From positions 329,501 to 393,500 of the forward strand of contig WPIO01000142.1 of the NCBI GenBank assembly GCA_009760855.2: DNA of 64,000 nucleotides. Direction: 5' to 3'. Below are positions 14,501 to 29,500 of the stretch, piece after piece. How positions within the stretch are numbered: the first letter of the stretch is position 1; each line of letters starts with the position of its first letter. The stretch is from Cristatella mucedo (Eukaryota > Bryozoa > Phylactolaemata > Cristatellidae). The translations under genes were made by a program, and so were the position numbers. The notes under the pieces were generated by a model. It was not told where the DNA came from and did not search any database. It saw nothing but the letters and a program-made list of their open reading frames with translations.

Positions 14501-17500
14501 GATCACCACGACTCAGTGATCTCCGTGCCATAGCTGCTCTGAACAGATCGAGGGTAATACGCTTTTGTTTTTCTGTTTTTCTTGTGTTCTTATGGCTTGT
14601 TGCTCCAACGATTGCCAGGCTATTCTTTTTCCCTTTTCAGGCGTGTTCTCAAACCTTGTCATGTGTAGTTGCACGCACAGCATTATGTGTCTAAAGCTTT
14701 GATCTGTCTTTGATCGTGTGAGGATCGTCCATCTTTGGCACTGTTGCAGTGTCATTTGGAGTTCTGGGACCCACGAACGAAGGGGCGTGTCGGACGGCTG
14801 GATTGTGGCGCTGCATGTGCTACAGACGAGTGAGTTTAAGTGCTGCACGTGCTATTGACGAGTGGTTTATATTCGCGCTGGCCTGCTATAACCACTTGTC
14901 AGGTGGCATTGGTTGTTGCTGACCCTGAACAAACGTTGAGCCCCCCCCCCCAATTTTTGCACGTTGGTTGGCCTAATACTGAAAACGATATTATCTTGAG
15001 CAGTTCCACGATGGAAATCCCAAGCATTACCAGTGTAAAGTATCGTGATCCTGTCGTTTTTGGTGCCGGCACTTCGACGGGCCAAGTAAGTGCAGCTTAC
15101 CCTGTTAATTTTATTGCCCCTTCAGTGACTTTTGCACCATGAGTTGAGGGCTTTGCCGGCGACTACAGTTTTTGGCTACTGAAGCTGTATTCTACAATAC
15201 TTTTTTTGGCTGGTTTGTGCTGGTAAATAGTTGCATCCTTTTGAAACATTGATGCAAAGTCCAACTCTTGCTAAGCAAGCCAACAAATCGCACGCAGAGG
15301 AGCAGCACTTCGTCTCTTTCTCTTTCTTTTGCTGTCTCTTTCTAAGCGTTTGACGAAACCATTTATTTTACTGAGGATTGATACCAATGTATGAGCACGT
15401 GCATGCTCAACGACTTCTTAGCTTACACGGTAGTAATATCGTATCGCTGTTGCACCTCTGCTAATGTGTCTTGATCGGTAGCATGTGCCTGGACAAGCCT
15501 ATTCGTTTGCGGTGATTGTGTGGCTAAGCTACTTCAGGCGTGCAAGGCTCATGCAGTTCTGTTGTTGTTGTAAGCCTACCACTTCGTTGCTAAATGTGTC
15601 CCACACCCAGGACTTTGCTTTAGATATATGCCTGTCATTGCAAATGAAGCTGCTACTTTGAAGCATGCTTACATGTCACGAGTTCACGGATATCTGCAGA
15701 ACTTTTATGGCAGGAGGTTTCTTCCCAGTCAGTAGGAGAGAGAACTGCTGCAAAGGGAATAACTGCTCCAAGTAGCTGGGCATCGATGTCCACCTACAAT
15801 TCGGGTTGCTTTTGAGCTTTGCTTTGATGTGCCTTAAACTAGATGCCTGCTAGAGCTTTGGACTTGTTGCTGGCCTTCATTAAATTAGAAGGTGCAGGCA
15901 TCGTCATGACGGCATAGCAACGAACAACAATAGCTCAAGCCCCATGCTAGAGGCCTTTCTAACTGCACGTGCTCTGCTGAATGGTCAGCTATTTAGAGCA
16001 TGCAACGCCTCTGCCAAAACAGCCTCACCAACTGCATCGACAGCAGGCCAAACATGACGATGATTATGGCATACATAGCTAGTCAGGTTGAGGTTTCGTG
16101 GCAACATCTCTTAGCTGGTACTGTCTCATTAGGGTCTTGGGTGCCTGGTGACGGTTGGTCCCATCTGCATTCTGTGAACCTTGCTGTAGGGTTCCTATGT
16201 AATTGAATATAATATAACGTAATGTATCTCCGTCTGCAACTCCACAAAGCCACTAAGACTATGTGTGTGTGTTATGCAGGAGAGTTCTGTATAGCACACT
16301 AAATGCCATAGCGGCCTTCGGTACGCATTCGGTACAGACTTCATCTCATACAACAAAGAGTAAGCGAGAAGCGTAGCTGAGTCAGGAGAGCAGTTGGGGT
16401 AGTGATCAGTATTGAAGTAGCAGCTCAGGACGCTGGAAAGGATTTGCCACAGTCGTTCGCAGGAGAATAGTTGTCCTAGAGCTGTCAGTGTGACTGCTAC
16501 CAGTGCTCTCTCAGAAAGTGCCTTATTTTCTCACTGAATTCAAATCTGGCCACATATTGCACTTGCCTACCCAATACTCATGGCCTTAAGTAACGATATT
16601 AATCTAGGGATCAGCATCTCGGCAACTTTTCTTTGTCCGTAGATACTGTGCTTGCCATAAACCACAGATATGGTAATACCTGGTGGTTTCAAGTCTTACT
16701 GACGATCTGTGCCTTTTTTAGTCTTAGTTTTCTAGCCTTAGACACTTAACGGCTATTGCCCTATTGCTGCTATTTGCAGTTGATCACCATCGCATAGCAT
16801 GGCTGCAAGGATGTTGCTGGGGCACGACCTCGTAGGCATTTAATGCACCATTGCGAATGGCAGATGCAGAGGCTCCTTCACATTGGCTTGCTAGTTGAAC
16901 AGTGCTGATTTAGATATAGTGTATCGCGTTTTTCTTTTTTAAGCTAAGCACGTCTGTTATGAGTATATATGCTCTAGCGATGGCCCACGAACAATCACTG
17001 GACAACGTAATTGGATTTGTGAAGCTGAAGGTTTCGAGATGAAGTCTCCTTCTACTGGCTCTCGTTAGCTTCCTCATCGATATCTTGTTGCTGTGTTTGA
17101 TAAAAGCTGCGTTTATGCCAAGTTTCTAAAGCATGGTGCTTATTGGCTTGTTATGTTGTTTGTCTCACACGTTGTTGTCTGCGATAATGCATTGCAAATG
17201 TTTAGCATGCCTAGCTGTTCTTTGGTTGAATAATCAAAACAGGATTGCTGTACGAAAACAGATGCTTACCTTTTTAATTTTCTTTATAACGATGCCTTTA
17301 AGAAATGAAGGAAGAGTGTTAAGTATGTGCTTTTGTATTTAAACTGAACACGTGACTTTGTTCACTTTTTTTTATCTTGATTATGTTTCTTCACCTCGAG
17401 TTTTATTTCAATGCACTTTTGATTTGCGAATGTCACGTGTGTGTGACATATTGCATATGCATTTTTGTAGATTCTTCTCTACGACATTCGCTCGAGCAAG

Positions 17501-20500
17501 CCTCTTCTTGTGAAAGATCACAATTATGGTCTTCCTATAAAGTCCATTGCTTTTCACCAGAATGAGTACGTGCTTTCGATGGATCCAAAAATATTGAAAA
17601 TATGGGATCAGCAAACGGTTAGTGCTGAGGGTTCTCGTGTTACAGCTGCTGCTGTAGAGTGCTTCCAGAAATGTGCTTGCCCTCTATCTTTGCCATACAA
17701 TTTTACTCTTGGCTTACTGAAGGGCAAAGCTGTTACGTCAGTGGAGCCGGAGAATACAACTCTTAATGACTTGGCAGCATACCCAAGCAGTGGAATGCTC
17801 TTCATGGCTAATGAGTCGACTAAGATGCTTGCCTATTACATACCGGTGAGCAACGTCAGTGTCAGTAGTCGCATGGCTTATTAATTGTAAGTGCGCTTTC
17901 AGTGAGGGCTGCTATAATGCAAAGTGTTGACAGCTTGGTAAGGTTCACGTTCATGCTTTACACTGTGAGACTGAGCTCAGGCATCAAGTGGTCATTTAAT
18001 GCTAATGCCCGGTATTATGATCTGGAGTCCATAGTCTAAATAGCTTGGTCGGTAGAGTACGGACAAAACACAGAGTTTTTGAGATCCGTTACCTGATCGA
18101 GGCAAAAAAAATTCAGTCACTAGTCGAACAGCAGGATTTCTCGGGTAATAGTGTATTTTGAACATAGGGCTTTTACATTCGGAGGTGCATTAGCTTATGC
18201 CCATAGCCGGCTTGCATATCTGCTCGAATGGTTTTGTTATAACATAGCATGTGAAGCCTGCAGAATAAGGCAATCGTATTTTGTTACCTACAAGTCTTTT
18301 TTTATACCAAGTATAGAGTGCCTGCGTGCTGTGATCTCCAAAATTCTTATTCTTACTAGTTGGTAACAATTTGTAGCGCTGTTCTGATTGATTTTTTTTT
18401 GGAATGCCAAATAAGGGCAATCATGTGCCTGTGTGTGGAACACCGGCACCTGTTTTTTCTCTCGCTCTTATCTTAGTGATTTAGATATGCCATGCAGAAA
18501 CAGTAAGGAACAACCATTTGCGCTTTCTTTGTCTATTGTCGTATTGCATTTACTTCACGGGCGTATACCTTCGGGGAAACTGTAGGCTTTAGGTTGGCAG
18601 CCTGCCTGAGCCAATTTTTTTTTTACCTTTTAGTTTCCCAGCAGACGACCTTAGGGCGATGTATATTTTTGAATTAACTGATTTGTGCTTATACTGCTGC
18701 TGCCAGCCAGTCTATATTTTGGTCACGTACCTTCCTTGCAGAATTTGGGACCTGCTCCTCGCTGGTGTGCATTTCTGGATAATATTACGGAGGAGCTGGA
18801 GGAGACAGCCACACCTCAAGGTATTCATTGTTTGTTTTGCTTCTCATGATTTTTTGACATGGTATACATTTCTCTGTCGGTTCGCTGCTGGCCGAAGAAG
18901 ATAGCATCAGTAAGAGGATGCGACAGGGCAGAGTGTTGCTCGTAAATTGTGCTGAGAAATCAGATACTTCAAGATGCTAACTTTAGTTGATCGAAGGTCT
19001 GCATCACCGGCCGAAGTGGAACCATTCGCATGGTACTATACGCTGGCTAATTGTAATAATAATAATACACTTGGTAAAGTGCCTTCAGAGAACTCAATCT
19101 CTTTCTAGGTGCCTTACATTTGCTGCAAAGGAAACACGATCGAATGTTGAATGGTATCATGCTTGATGAACAACATGAATAACATGGTTAGGGGTGACAT
19201 GCACAGGGTCAGCATGCAAGTGTGATTAGTGGCAGCATGCATAAGCACATAAAGAACGAATCAAAGGGACCCACTAAATGCTGCCATAAATAGGTGCGTT
19301 TTAAATTTCTTTTTAAATGTGGTCAAGTCAGGGGATGTCGTGACGCTAGTCGGGAGTGAGTTCCAGGCTTTGGGAGCATAGGAATTGAAAGCACGGTCTA
19401 TAGCGGATTTGAGGTTTGTACGAGGTATATGTAAACAGTTAGATTCCGAAAAGCAGGTGGTACGATGCTTGGCCTGGTGGGGGAGTAGATCAGATAGGTA
19501 GGCTGGAGCCAAAGAATAAAGGGACCTTAAAGTGAGCGACAGAACCTTGAAGTCGATGCGTTGCTTCACTGGTAGGCAGTGCAGGTCGGCGAGAAGTGGT
19601 GTGATCTAGCAATTGCTATGCACACGACAGAGAAGCCTTGCTGCAGAGTTTTGCACCAGCTGTAAGCGCCTGATTGCACATGCCTGTAGACCAGCAAGCA
19701 TTGAGTCACAGAAGTCAAGACGGGATGTCACAAATGCATGGACCAACTTAGATGTGGTATCCCTATCTAATACTAATAGTAATAATAATATATCTAATAA
19801 TAATACGGGCAATTGTGGATGAGTTATTTTAGTGGTTGTTATCAATCTTGAAGGGGGTCTTACCTAGTTCTTGTAAAGTGACGATGCGCTTTCTTTTAAC
19901 CAGTTGCTGCAGATGCAGTCTATGAGGGGCAAGTATGTGTCACATGGCTTGCACGAGGTAGATCTATGTTATTGGTCGAGTGCAGGTGCCACGTGCTGAA
20001 GACCGGGCGATCGAAAATTACTGCTAATGGGGCTCAGAGCTCGTGAATGGGTGTTTGCACCTGTGCAGGACAGAGAACTGTATGCACAGTTGCTGCCGAT
20101 GTTGGGCTACCGATAACTTCTTTGGCAGGAAGTGCTTGTTGCTTTTATTAAGTGACATTATCATCGGTCGGACCTCTGTGATATTGATTGCATGCTGCTT
20201 TTGGTGCACCAGGCTGCTGCTGGTGTGCTGTTCTTTTCCCAGCTGATGAGACTGATGGGGCTGACTTGCCCGATCACGTCGATCAGCTGAATCTCTCAGC
20301 TCAAATGCTCGGCGGATCTGTGCGATTTTTCCTACCTGGGCGATGCGAAGTGTCATGTTTTTTTTTAGCTTATGGCCGTGCATTTTAAGACTCGACCATA
20401 CAAACGGAGGGCACATTTTATTATTATGATCATTTCCCATAATAAAGCTTTTCCGGTCAATGGTTCATTGTTGCATGCTGTCATTGTAGCAGATGCCTTT

Positions 20501-23500
20501 CGACATACTCTACGGAAAATCTTAGCTCAAAAGTACTGGCAGTCATCTGACCTGATTTTTGTTAATGCTTCCACTGTCAACCGCGAAGACGCATGTGCGC
20601 ACACGCATGCGTGTGCGGTTGTGAACTAGTCGATCGGCCACATGTTTGACCATATTAAACAAGCCCAGCTATTTTTTGGAAATTATTATCAAAGCCTGAT
20701 GTAGTGTAGCTCAAAAAACCTGAAGAGGAATATTCGTGCAGACTTGGAAATCGAAACTCATTATCTTCTGCAGCTCGAGCACATGTAGTCAGTTACTGAG
20801 GTTACCTTTCACACTCTTTGTTTTCGCTATGTTATACTAGTTATGCCACTGCGTAGTCCCGTTTTTTCGCTAACCTGCATGCTCGAGTTAATGAAGAAGG
20901 GTTTATGCAACCACACGATGTTAGCTATATTGCTGTGATTTCTTTTTGGCACACCGATTCCGAACGCTTGAAACTTAAAAGTGGGTGCTGCATTCACGCA
21001 TTGTGTCCTTGGTTAGCGTGATGTGGGGCTATATTCGTCTTACAATGGAAACAGTGGGGCAGCTTGGCGCTGACGGGCTCTGGTGGTGTTGGGATCTTTT
21101 GGAACCGAAAGCCCGACCCTGTGCAGTGATGCATACTCGTTCATGAGCGTTCTAGCTGAAGCAGAATAGTTTGGAAATTATGGGCATTTCACTGACCTAA
21201 TATAGAGCTTGCTGCTGCAGCTGTTGTTTGAACCTGCCATTCCTTGTGCCATCTAGTATACGACGACTACAAGTTCGTCACTCGGACAGAACTAGAAGAC
21301 CTGGGTTTAAGCCACCTGATTGGCACCAACTTTCTACGAGCATACATGCATGGCTTCTTCATGGATCTCCGCCTTTATAAAAAGGTATGTATATTTGGAT
21401 TTGCAGAGATGCTATATACGTGCACTTATTGAGCCTGCATTGCACTCGCTCATTGTGTGTGGAGCCTGCCTGCAGATAAGTTTTCACACGTGTAGGTAAA
21501 AGCTGTCGCCGAGCCTTACGCCTATGAAGACTACCGGAGGCAGAAGATACGGGAGAAGATCGATGCAGCCCGTGCTAACCGAGTACAAATAAAGAAGGTA
21601 GTCTCAATTGCACTGCTGGTCTAGCTTTTTTGTGGTAGTTGTTTGCCGTCATAAAGTACTTAAGCGTGGTTGTCATCTATGATGATTGCTCGGTCTTCAA
21701 AGAAGTTAATCAGAACATACTTTGCACATCCAGTAGCTATTGCTGAACGCTTCAGTAGTTGCGAGGAGCCCATTTAAAGAGATGTAGCTGTGGCAAAACA
21801 GAGCAAATTCAGTGTGTTGCTAGCAGAGGTGCCGTGCTTGGCACGTGCCTTTCTACTGTGCACCACGTCACCTTTCTTGCCATAAATTATGTGGTATTGG
21901 ATGTCGTGTGCAACATTTTGAAATGCTTGTACAGCCAGCGATCTTATGTCCCCTTGACGAACGAGCTTGCATATCAAGTTTCCTTACAACAATCTCAGTA
22001 ATACCATTTCCCTTTGATATGTATTATATTCATAATAATAATTCATTTGTTCATCGACACGATCTTCCATTTTGATCATTCGTAATCCTTACTCTTATTT
22101 TTACTCTTATATCTGCACCACTGCAGGCTTTCAGTTCTAGCATTATCATGATTTTTGAATAGTGGTTAACTACAAGAACACTCAGGTGAACTTCGGATTG
22201 GTTACCTAATCGTGACGTCGCTGCTACCCAAGCATCACAGTAGGTGTTGTTTGCTAATGGTACTTGCTATTTACCTTGTAGAGGCTTCCTCAGGTTAACC
22301 GGGAGCTTGCTGAAAAGCTCTTGGCAAGTACCGAAGAAGCAGCAGTTGGAGAAAAACCCTCGAGAAAGCAGAAGAAGGTGAGTACGAGGCTTTAGTCGCG
22401 CAATCGCTTCTGAACTACTAAATGCTTCTCTGGCAGTAGGAACTGCCCTTCACTGGCAAAGCTGTATGTCAAGCGATTATTGTTTGACTTAAACAGGGAA
22501 AGTAGTTAGACTACAAGATGACTAGTAGAAGACTATAGTTGAATGTGGAAATGTGAAAAATTACTATTCTTGTGTCACTGGTTGTAGAGTCCCAAAATAG
22601 TTGGATCCCTGAAGTTCATGGCATCTAGGCTAGACTACCATATGTGCTATTGACTGAGCTGCCAGCCTACTAGGAGTGTTGGGCTCACCAGTCTTTGGCA
22701 AAATATATTAGTCTGTGTTGTGGTTTTGTTTATGCATACCCCAGCATGTGACAGTACCACGCCTAAATGTTATCTGCCAGTACTAGGCTGGGTGGCCCTC
22801 CCGACCACCGGCTAGCCAATCGGAGCGCAGCTGGGCGTTAGCAACAACGCTAACGAATCAGAGCGCAGCTAACGAATCAGAACGCAGCGTTCCGGTACCG
22901 CAGGCGCGGACAAACGTCTTCGGGAGGGCAGTGGCGCTTCCACCGGCTCGGTGCGTGGTAGAATAAACTAGTGGTGTTGCTCGTCGGCTGGTGTTTTGTG
23001 CAGTGCGCTACGGCAATCAAACTACATGTGTAATTGTAATCGAGAATGAACGTATGATGGCTTTCTTATTGGCAAAATATATTAGTCTGTGTAATTGTAA
23101 TGGAGAAAGAACTTATGATGGCTTTCTTATTGCCGAGTCGGAGCTTCATGGGTTCTCATGGGTCTTTTCCTTATTCAAGGAGGAGGAAAGGTAATATAAA
23201 AAGAGAAACATGTACACCCAAATACAGAAGTATTTACGATGGACGATGCGTACTTCCAGTAAGCCGTGATTACCTTAGCCGATATACGTAATCTTCGTCA
23301 AACAGCACTGAAAACATGTGCATGAGGTGTTATCATGTTTTCTTGATGAAAATCAAGATTATACATGCAGAGGTGGATGTTGACATTAATAGGAGGTTGA
23401 GCTGCCCCTATTCTTTATAACTTGCTGCATTTGCCAGGGCATTTGACTCGCTTAGCTTTCGGTGAGCAACCAGGGCTATGCAGTCTCGCAGCTGCTTATG

Positions 23501-26500
23501 CCGACCAAACAGCTGCTCGGGAGACAAGGAGATACAGTTCTTGGCTATGAGTGCTCCAACCTGGTTGCTCCAACCTGGTCAATAGGTTTGAGATCAGGAG
23601 ATTGGCTGGGCCAACTAAGGACTTGGGACCCCGGAGCCTGCAAATAATTGCAGCCCTCACAGTATGCTTTGGCTTATCCATTTGCCGGAGTCCTCCATCG
23701 CAAGAGCTCCAGCACAAGATAATCGGAACACTTTTGGTTAGTGTCTATGAACTGGTTTCTGTCCATAATCCAGGTAATGTAGTGAAAGATTTCTCTCGCC
23801 AAATGCCGAAAAACACGACCAACCAGGTACTCACCACCATAGGCCGTTATAGCCCAGGCGGTAAGGTGCTCACTCTTCACAACCGAGGTTGTGAGTTAGA
23901 ATTCTGCAATGAGTGATCCTTTATTGCCTACTGCAAGCAGAGGTGATAGCCGTCAAGGCTCTTCTGCTGCTATACAAATGAGGCTGGTAAATCAGCTAAT
24001 ACTTAAGCATAGACTGTAAAAAAATCCGTGTGGTACTTGGTACCTTTTTCTCAGTACGGCCGACGAAAGTCCTCCATTTTCTACCTCCACGGATCATGAA
24101 TTAACTGTTGTCGATCCATAGAACACAGCTTCAATCATCAGTTGTAAAGCGGGCATTTTGACTTGCCCTCTGCTGACGGTAATTTTGCTATCGCTCTTTA
24201 ATTAACTGCTTGCGTTTGCTGACACGTCTATCAATGCATATACGAACCGTATAGACGCTCACAACATTGCTGGTTGCCTCTTCTAGGGACGTTGGGAGAG
24301 CTCGAAGTGAGGCTTTACTTTGATCCAGTGCAGCCAGCTTGAGTATGCTGTCATCCCTTTTTTGTCGTCGACTGTGGCCGGCCAGAGGGTGTAAAAACGT
24401 CCATGTTCGCATCTTGAAAATACGTCTTCAGGTTGTATATGACAGTCCCCTAGCTAATACCAAGCTTCTGATGATCCACCTTCATCTTGCTTAGACCCAT
24501 CTTGTAACAGGCGACGGTTTGATCCTTGATTTTGCTGTTTAGTTTCTTCCTCTTTCCCATGGCAGGAGACCTTAAGCTGTTTGGATTACGAATGAGATTA
24601 TTAGACTAAGTACGAGCACACAGCACACACTTGCGGGCATGCACACGCACCTATATGCATACCAGTGACCATTTTTATAGGTAAACTATAATTTTAGGCT
24701 GCTGGAGTGTTTTTGCATCTGATAATTATTGGCAAGCCAGCCATTGGCAAAGTTCATTTTGTAGGTAAACACGTGGGGTTATGTAAGAGTTGGCCCAAAC
24801 CATCGGGTAGCCTCGAGTGGTAAATAATTGCTAAATAAACAGTGTTTGATACAACCTGTACATACTGTAATGCAAATATTCACTCATGCAGCATGTTCGA
24901 TCATATTCGGACGCCAATATGTTTATGATTGATTGCCTGTCATGGCATGGGGCCTGACCGGACCTCAACAGTAATCTGTTTGTTCTCATCGGACTGTGCT
25001 AGCTGTTTCGAGCATTTTTGAGCTGACTGCTGCTCTTTGCCAGGATATGCAAGCAGCTGGTCTATTGGGAGACGAGCGCTTCTCTGCAATGTTCAAAGAT
25101 GCCAACTTCCAAGTCGATACGAGTACAGATGAATACCGCCTTCTTAACCCCGTTGTTTCGAAACTTGATCGCGACAGAGAAAAACGCCGTCGTCTTCTGG
25201 AGCAACAGTTTGATGAGCTGGAGGTGAGGTTTCTGGGATAACAGACATTGATGAACCTGCTAATGACACCAGAAAATATTTTCTTTCTATAGATTATCTT
25301 ACCCTTCAGGACAACTGCTTCTCGTGCAGCATTTTTCCTTTGTGGTATGCCGAACTTTTTGCCGTTATGGATTTTATCAATACAGTTGATGTATGGGCAA
25401 GGGCTGAATGCTGTAGGTAATTGTTATACAAGCAGGAACACCGGACTTTTATTTAAATAATTCATGTGTATAGCACCCCTAAAGAGAACTTAATCTCTAT
25501 TCAGGCGCTCCACATATGCCTCGGGGCTCGAGCCCGAGACCTCAGCCAAGCCTTAGTCGGGGTGAGCACCTTAACCGCTGGACCAAACCAACTCGGCCAA
25601 AATATTTTGGCAGCATGCTTGGACGTTGCTATGTTGATCCTCTTTTAGATGTTTTAGATGTTGCTGCAGGCTGTTGATGTTTCTCTACCTTCTGAATATT
25701 TGAGTGGCGCTGTGACACGTGGCTGTGGCTCCAGAGGCTACTTTTGGATACTGTTCAAATTCTGGGTATAAGTACTCTCTTCTAAATAGCCTACACGAGT
25801 CTATTAGCTTTTTATAAGTCACTATTGCATTATGGCTATTCATCTAGTACAGTTGCTGCCTTTTTGCAGGTTTTTTTTTAATGAACCCTTGTCGTTTACA
25901 TACGGTTGGCCCCCCCCCCCCGATGTATCCAACTGCTCACACTAGCATATCAGGGTCAGTTCGGTGGCACATTTGGGCGTGATCCTAGCGGTTTCCAATG
26001 GAGACGTCTGCAATCACGTGCCTCTAAATCTTACTCATTTTTCCAGTTAGATGCTGAGCCCGAGGGTCGTGGAAGCAGCTCGTCCTCTGACGATGACGAG
26101 GATAGAGCTGCCGTGACTATGGAAGTCAAGAGGCAGTATCGCCTCATTGCACAGGAAAGGAAAGCTCGCAGAGGTGCTGATTCTGTAGCAGCAGCTGCTG
26201 CTGTCCCAACATCTTCCAAGAAACCTAAGCTGTATGAACTGAAAGAAGGCATCGAGCTACAGACGGCCAGCAAGGCCAGCCTTGCATCATCCAGGTCACA
26301 GTCGTCCAGGTAAGACAGCACTTTTGCATGGTTGTATGCATGCTTTTCCGTTCGTGTGCATTCGTGTGCGTGCATTTTGTGGGATTTTGCAGGTGCAGTT
26401 TCTAGCGTGATGCTAATCCTGAGTAGCATTAAACTATTTAAACCGTCTTCTGATAGGAAGGCAAGTGAAGTGAGCACCAGTACGTATTTCCGGCCCATGC

Positions 26501-29500
26501 CAGTTGACACTTTTAGTAATGTTTGGCTTTGCGCACGGAGTGCTGAAGGAATTGTTATGGAAAAATGCTGTTGACCATCAACTATTTCCTTAACCACTTC
26601 CAGGGCAGCAGCGTAGTGTCCTTGTGGTAATAATAATAATAATAATGCACTTGATAAAGCGCCCTCAGAGAACTAAATCTCTCTCTAGGCGCTTTACATT
26701 TGCTGCAAAGGGAAATGCAATTGAATGGTGAGTAATATCATGCTTGATACACAAACAAAATGAATAACACAGTTAGGGGTGACATGCACAGGGTGGTGAT
26801 CTAGCAGATCGTTCCTTTAACTTTCTTGTCCACCTTTAAGCCTATACCAGGGTTTGATGGAATGCTGGAATGATGGAATGCCTGCTATACCAGTAACCTT
26901 ATCTTGAAGTTCATCTCTCAGTCCAAAAAGACTAATGGCTCTCTAGACCCCTTATCTAATGATCTTGTACTGATACTGTCTTGCATAGCTAACGTAGTAA
27001 AATAAGACCTTAACCTCTGGTCTTGTTCCTGGATCTTAAAAAAAGCTGTTGTTATTTCACTCCTTAAGAAGTCAACTTTAGACCAGGAGAACTTCAGCCA
27101 CTTCCAGCTATTCTCCCTACTGCCGTACGTGTAAAAAGTACTAGAACGAGTAAATTGTTGTCAGGCTTTAGAGCTAATAACCCCACAGAGTCAGCGATGT
27201 TGTAAGTGTATAACGACCTTCACGGGAATGATGACTTAGGTGCAGTTCTAGTTCTACTAGATCTCTAGGCAGTGTTTGGTATTATTGACCTCAAAGTCCT
27301 TCTTTAGTGCTTGTTATCTCGCCTGGGCATCAATGGCACAGCACTGCAATGGTTTTAAGTCACAGGCTGCCTATCAAGCGTATAGTCGTTTTCAAGATGG
27401 CCTGGCTTGCAGGTAATTTCATTCAGTTCCACCAGCCTACCTATCCGACCTGCTTCAATGTGCTCTCGCACCACCAGCAGCTCATAAGCTTCTACAAGCC
27501 CAGTCTTGCACTAAATTAAAATATTTGGCGATCAAGTCTTCTCCCGTGATCAAGTCTTCTCCTCGTAGGCACCAAAAGTCTGGAACTTGCTTCCCGGCTA
27601 TGGTCACTACCTTGAATGACCTTGCATTTTTTAAGTCTCAGCTAAAATGCATCATATGTTCCTGTCAACTTTCTCTTTGCCACAGTGAACTTGGATGTTT
27701 TGTTCGGTTGTGCTTTGCATGCAAACCTATGCATGATTCAGATTCAGTGCATTTTACTCACCAGTGGCCATGAATGCATTCAAGCTTGCTGGTCTTAGCT
27801 TGATAGTTTTCTTTTGCATGCTTGATACTGTGCAGGTCACTTACCCTCGGATACCGATTCTCTTATAGAGATCTGTACAAACCACCTAGATAGAGATTAG
27901 TTTCTCTAAGGGCGTTTTACAAACGACTTATTGTCAAGTCAGTGGAAGATTTTAGAGCATAGTTGTCAATTGGCAACAATCATCCGACGAGTCTTTAAAG
28001 TATAGGCACCCCAGCGATCTGTATTAGGTCAGCATGTTTTCAAAATTTATATCCTTCCTCGTGGTAATGTAGATGGCCACATCCAATCTAAGAAGTCATT
28101 TAATGCTGATGGCACAAAGCTGTACCCGTGCTTTGATCGCTCCCTGCCTTCCAACTCATTGGGGTTAGGTGCTTGCTCTTCAAGACTTGGCTCGTGGGTT
28201 CGAATCCTGCAGTGGTCGATCCTTTATTGACCACTGCAAGTGGCGATGATAGCCGTCAAGGCTCTTCTGCTGCTATATAAACGAGGCTGTTAAATCAGCT
28301 AACATTTTTAAAACTCGTTTGCACATTTATTGCTGATACTTGGGTGGCAGCACTTTTCTTAAATTAAATGCAATAAAGCCAACTTACTAACTATTGGAAA
28401 ATCTACTGATACTCTGAAATTGAATAGCTCAGCCATCATAGTTGGTTCGACTAGTATGTCTCCTTAGCATTTGCATGCAATCTGGGTGTTCTATTCCTAT
28501 GTGACCTTTTGCTAGATCACCACTTCAACTTCACAGTCTAGTCTGCTTATTGTCAGCTATGTTTCAAAGAAAAAATTCAGGCTTGCTTAGACAGTGACAC
28601 GGCAGCCAAGCTGATCCATGCAATAGTGGCCCCCCATCTAGGCTTCTGTAACACAATGCAGGTCTTCCGGCCTGTGCAATAAGGCACTTACAGTTTGTGC
28701 AAAACTCTGCGGACAGGTTTGTCTGTCCTTCACAGTGCAACTGACACAATACTCAACTTATCGCCGACCCGAACATGCTTACTATCATCAGTGTATTTAT
28801 GTCAAGGTTCTGTTTATCACTTGTAAGTCCATTTATTTTCTTGCTCAGCATACCTATTTAAACTACTTCCCAATCGGGCTAGGCACCCCACTATCCTCTC
28901 TTCTGATTCAAATCGTTTAGCTGTGCCTCTAGCCAAAATTAAATTCTTTGGAAACCGCACCAATAGTTCGTATGCTCCCAAAGCATGGAACTGCCCCTGG
29001 ATCTTAGTTCGAGGGTAAGATGCTTGCTCTATACGACCCATGTCGTGGGTTAGAGTCCTGCAGTGGACGATCGATCCTTTATTGCCCACTGCAAGCGGTG
29101 GTGATAGCCGTTTAGGCTGTCCAGCTGCTATATAAATAAGGCTATTGGATCAGCTAACCTTTAAATTTAACTCGCTCGTGACAAACGCCAAGACATCCAT
29201 GACTTGACCTTTAAAAAGAAGCCAAAGCACCCGTTCCTGACAGCATCCACACTGTTTCCTAGAAATGGTTCCTTGTGTGCGTACGTGTGCTTATACTGAG
29301 CATGTTATTGTCGCTTTGAGCATTGTGCTTTAAGCAACAGAGATTTGTACTGCTGCTGCTGCTGTCAATCAATCGTGGGGCTTGTCTTGTGTGGACAACA
29401 CGGTGCCGGCAGGTTTGTCCGTCTGCTTGGATGTCTGATTTTGATGCATGATTTTCTAACTGTCGATCCATCTGCCTAAAGCGCCGATTGATGGCCTGCA

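Larger units (their letters stand above)
26980..29260 (+). mobile_element. LINE family A, degraded + strand copy with two nested SINEs
   Basis: A mutated RT-to-end copy: AAGAAGTCAACTTTAGACCA (LKKSTLDQE region), GTTCTACTAGATCTC (LLDL), then C-terminal parts near 28640-28980 and 29165-29260. S1 SINEs interrupt it at 28155-28303 and 28992-29157. No usable frame remains. Confidence 0.8.

Noticed and set aside
18035-18110. tRNA-like stretch
   Set aside because: Has a TGGTCGGTAGAGTA A-box-like start but no matching acceptor stem or T arm.
20024-20440. 138-codon reverse ORF
   Set aside because: Lies in a NOL10 intron with no recognised motif, and low-complexity Gln/His content; no support beyond being open.
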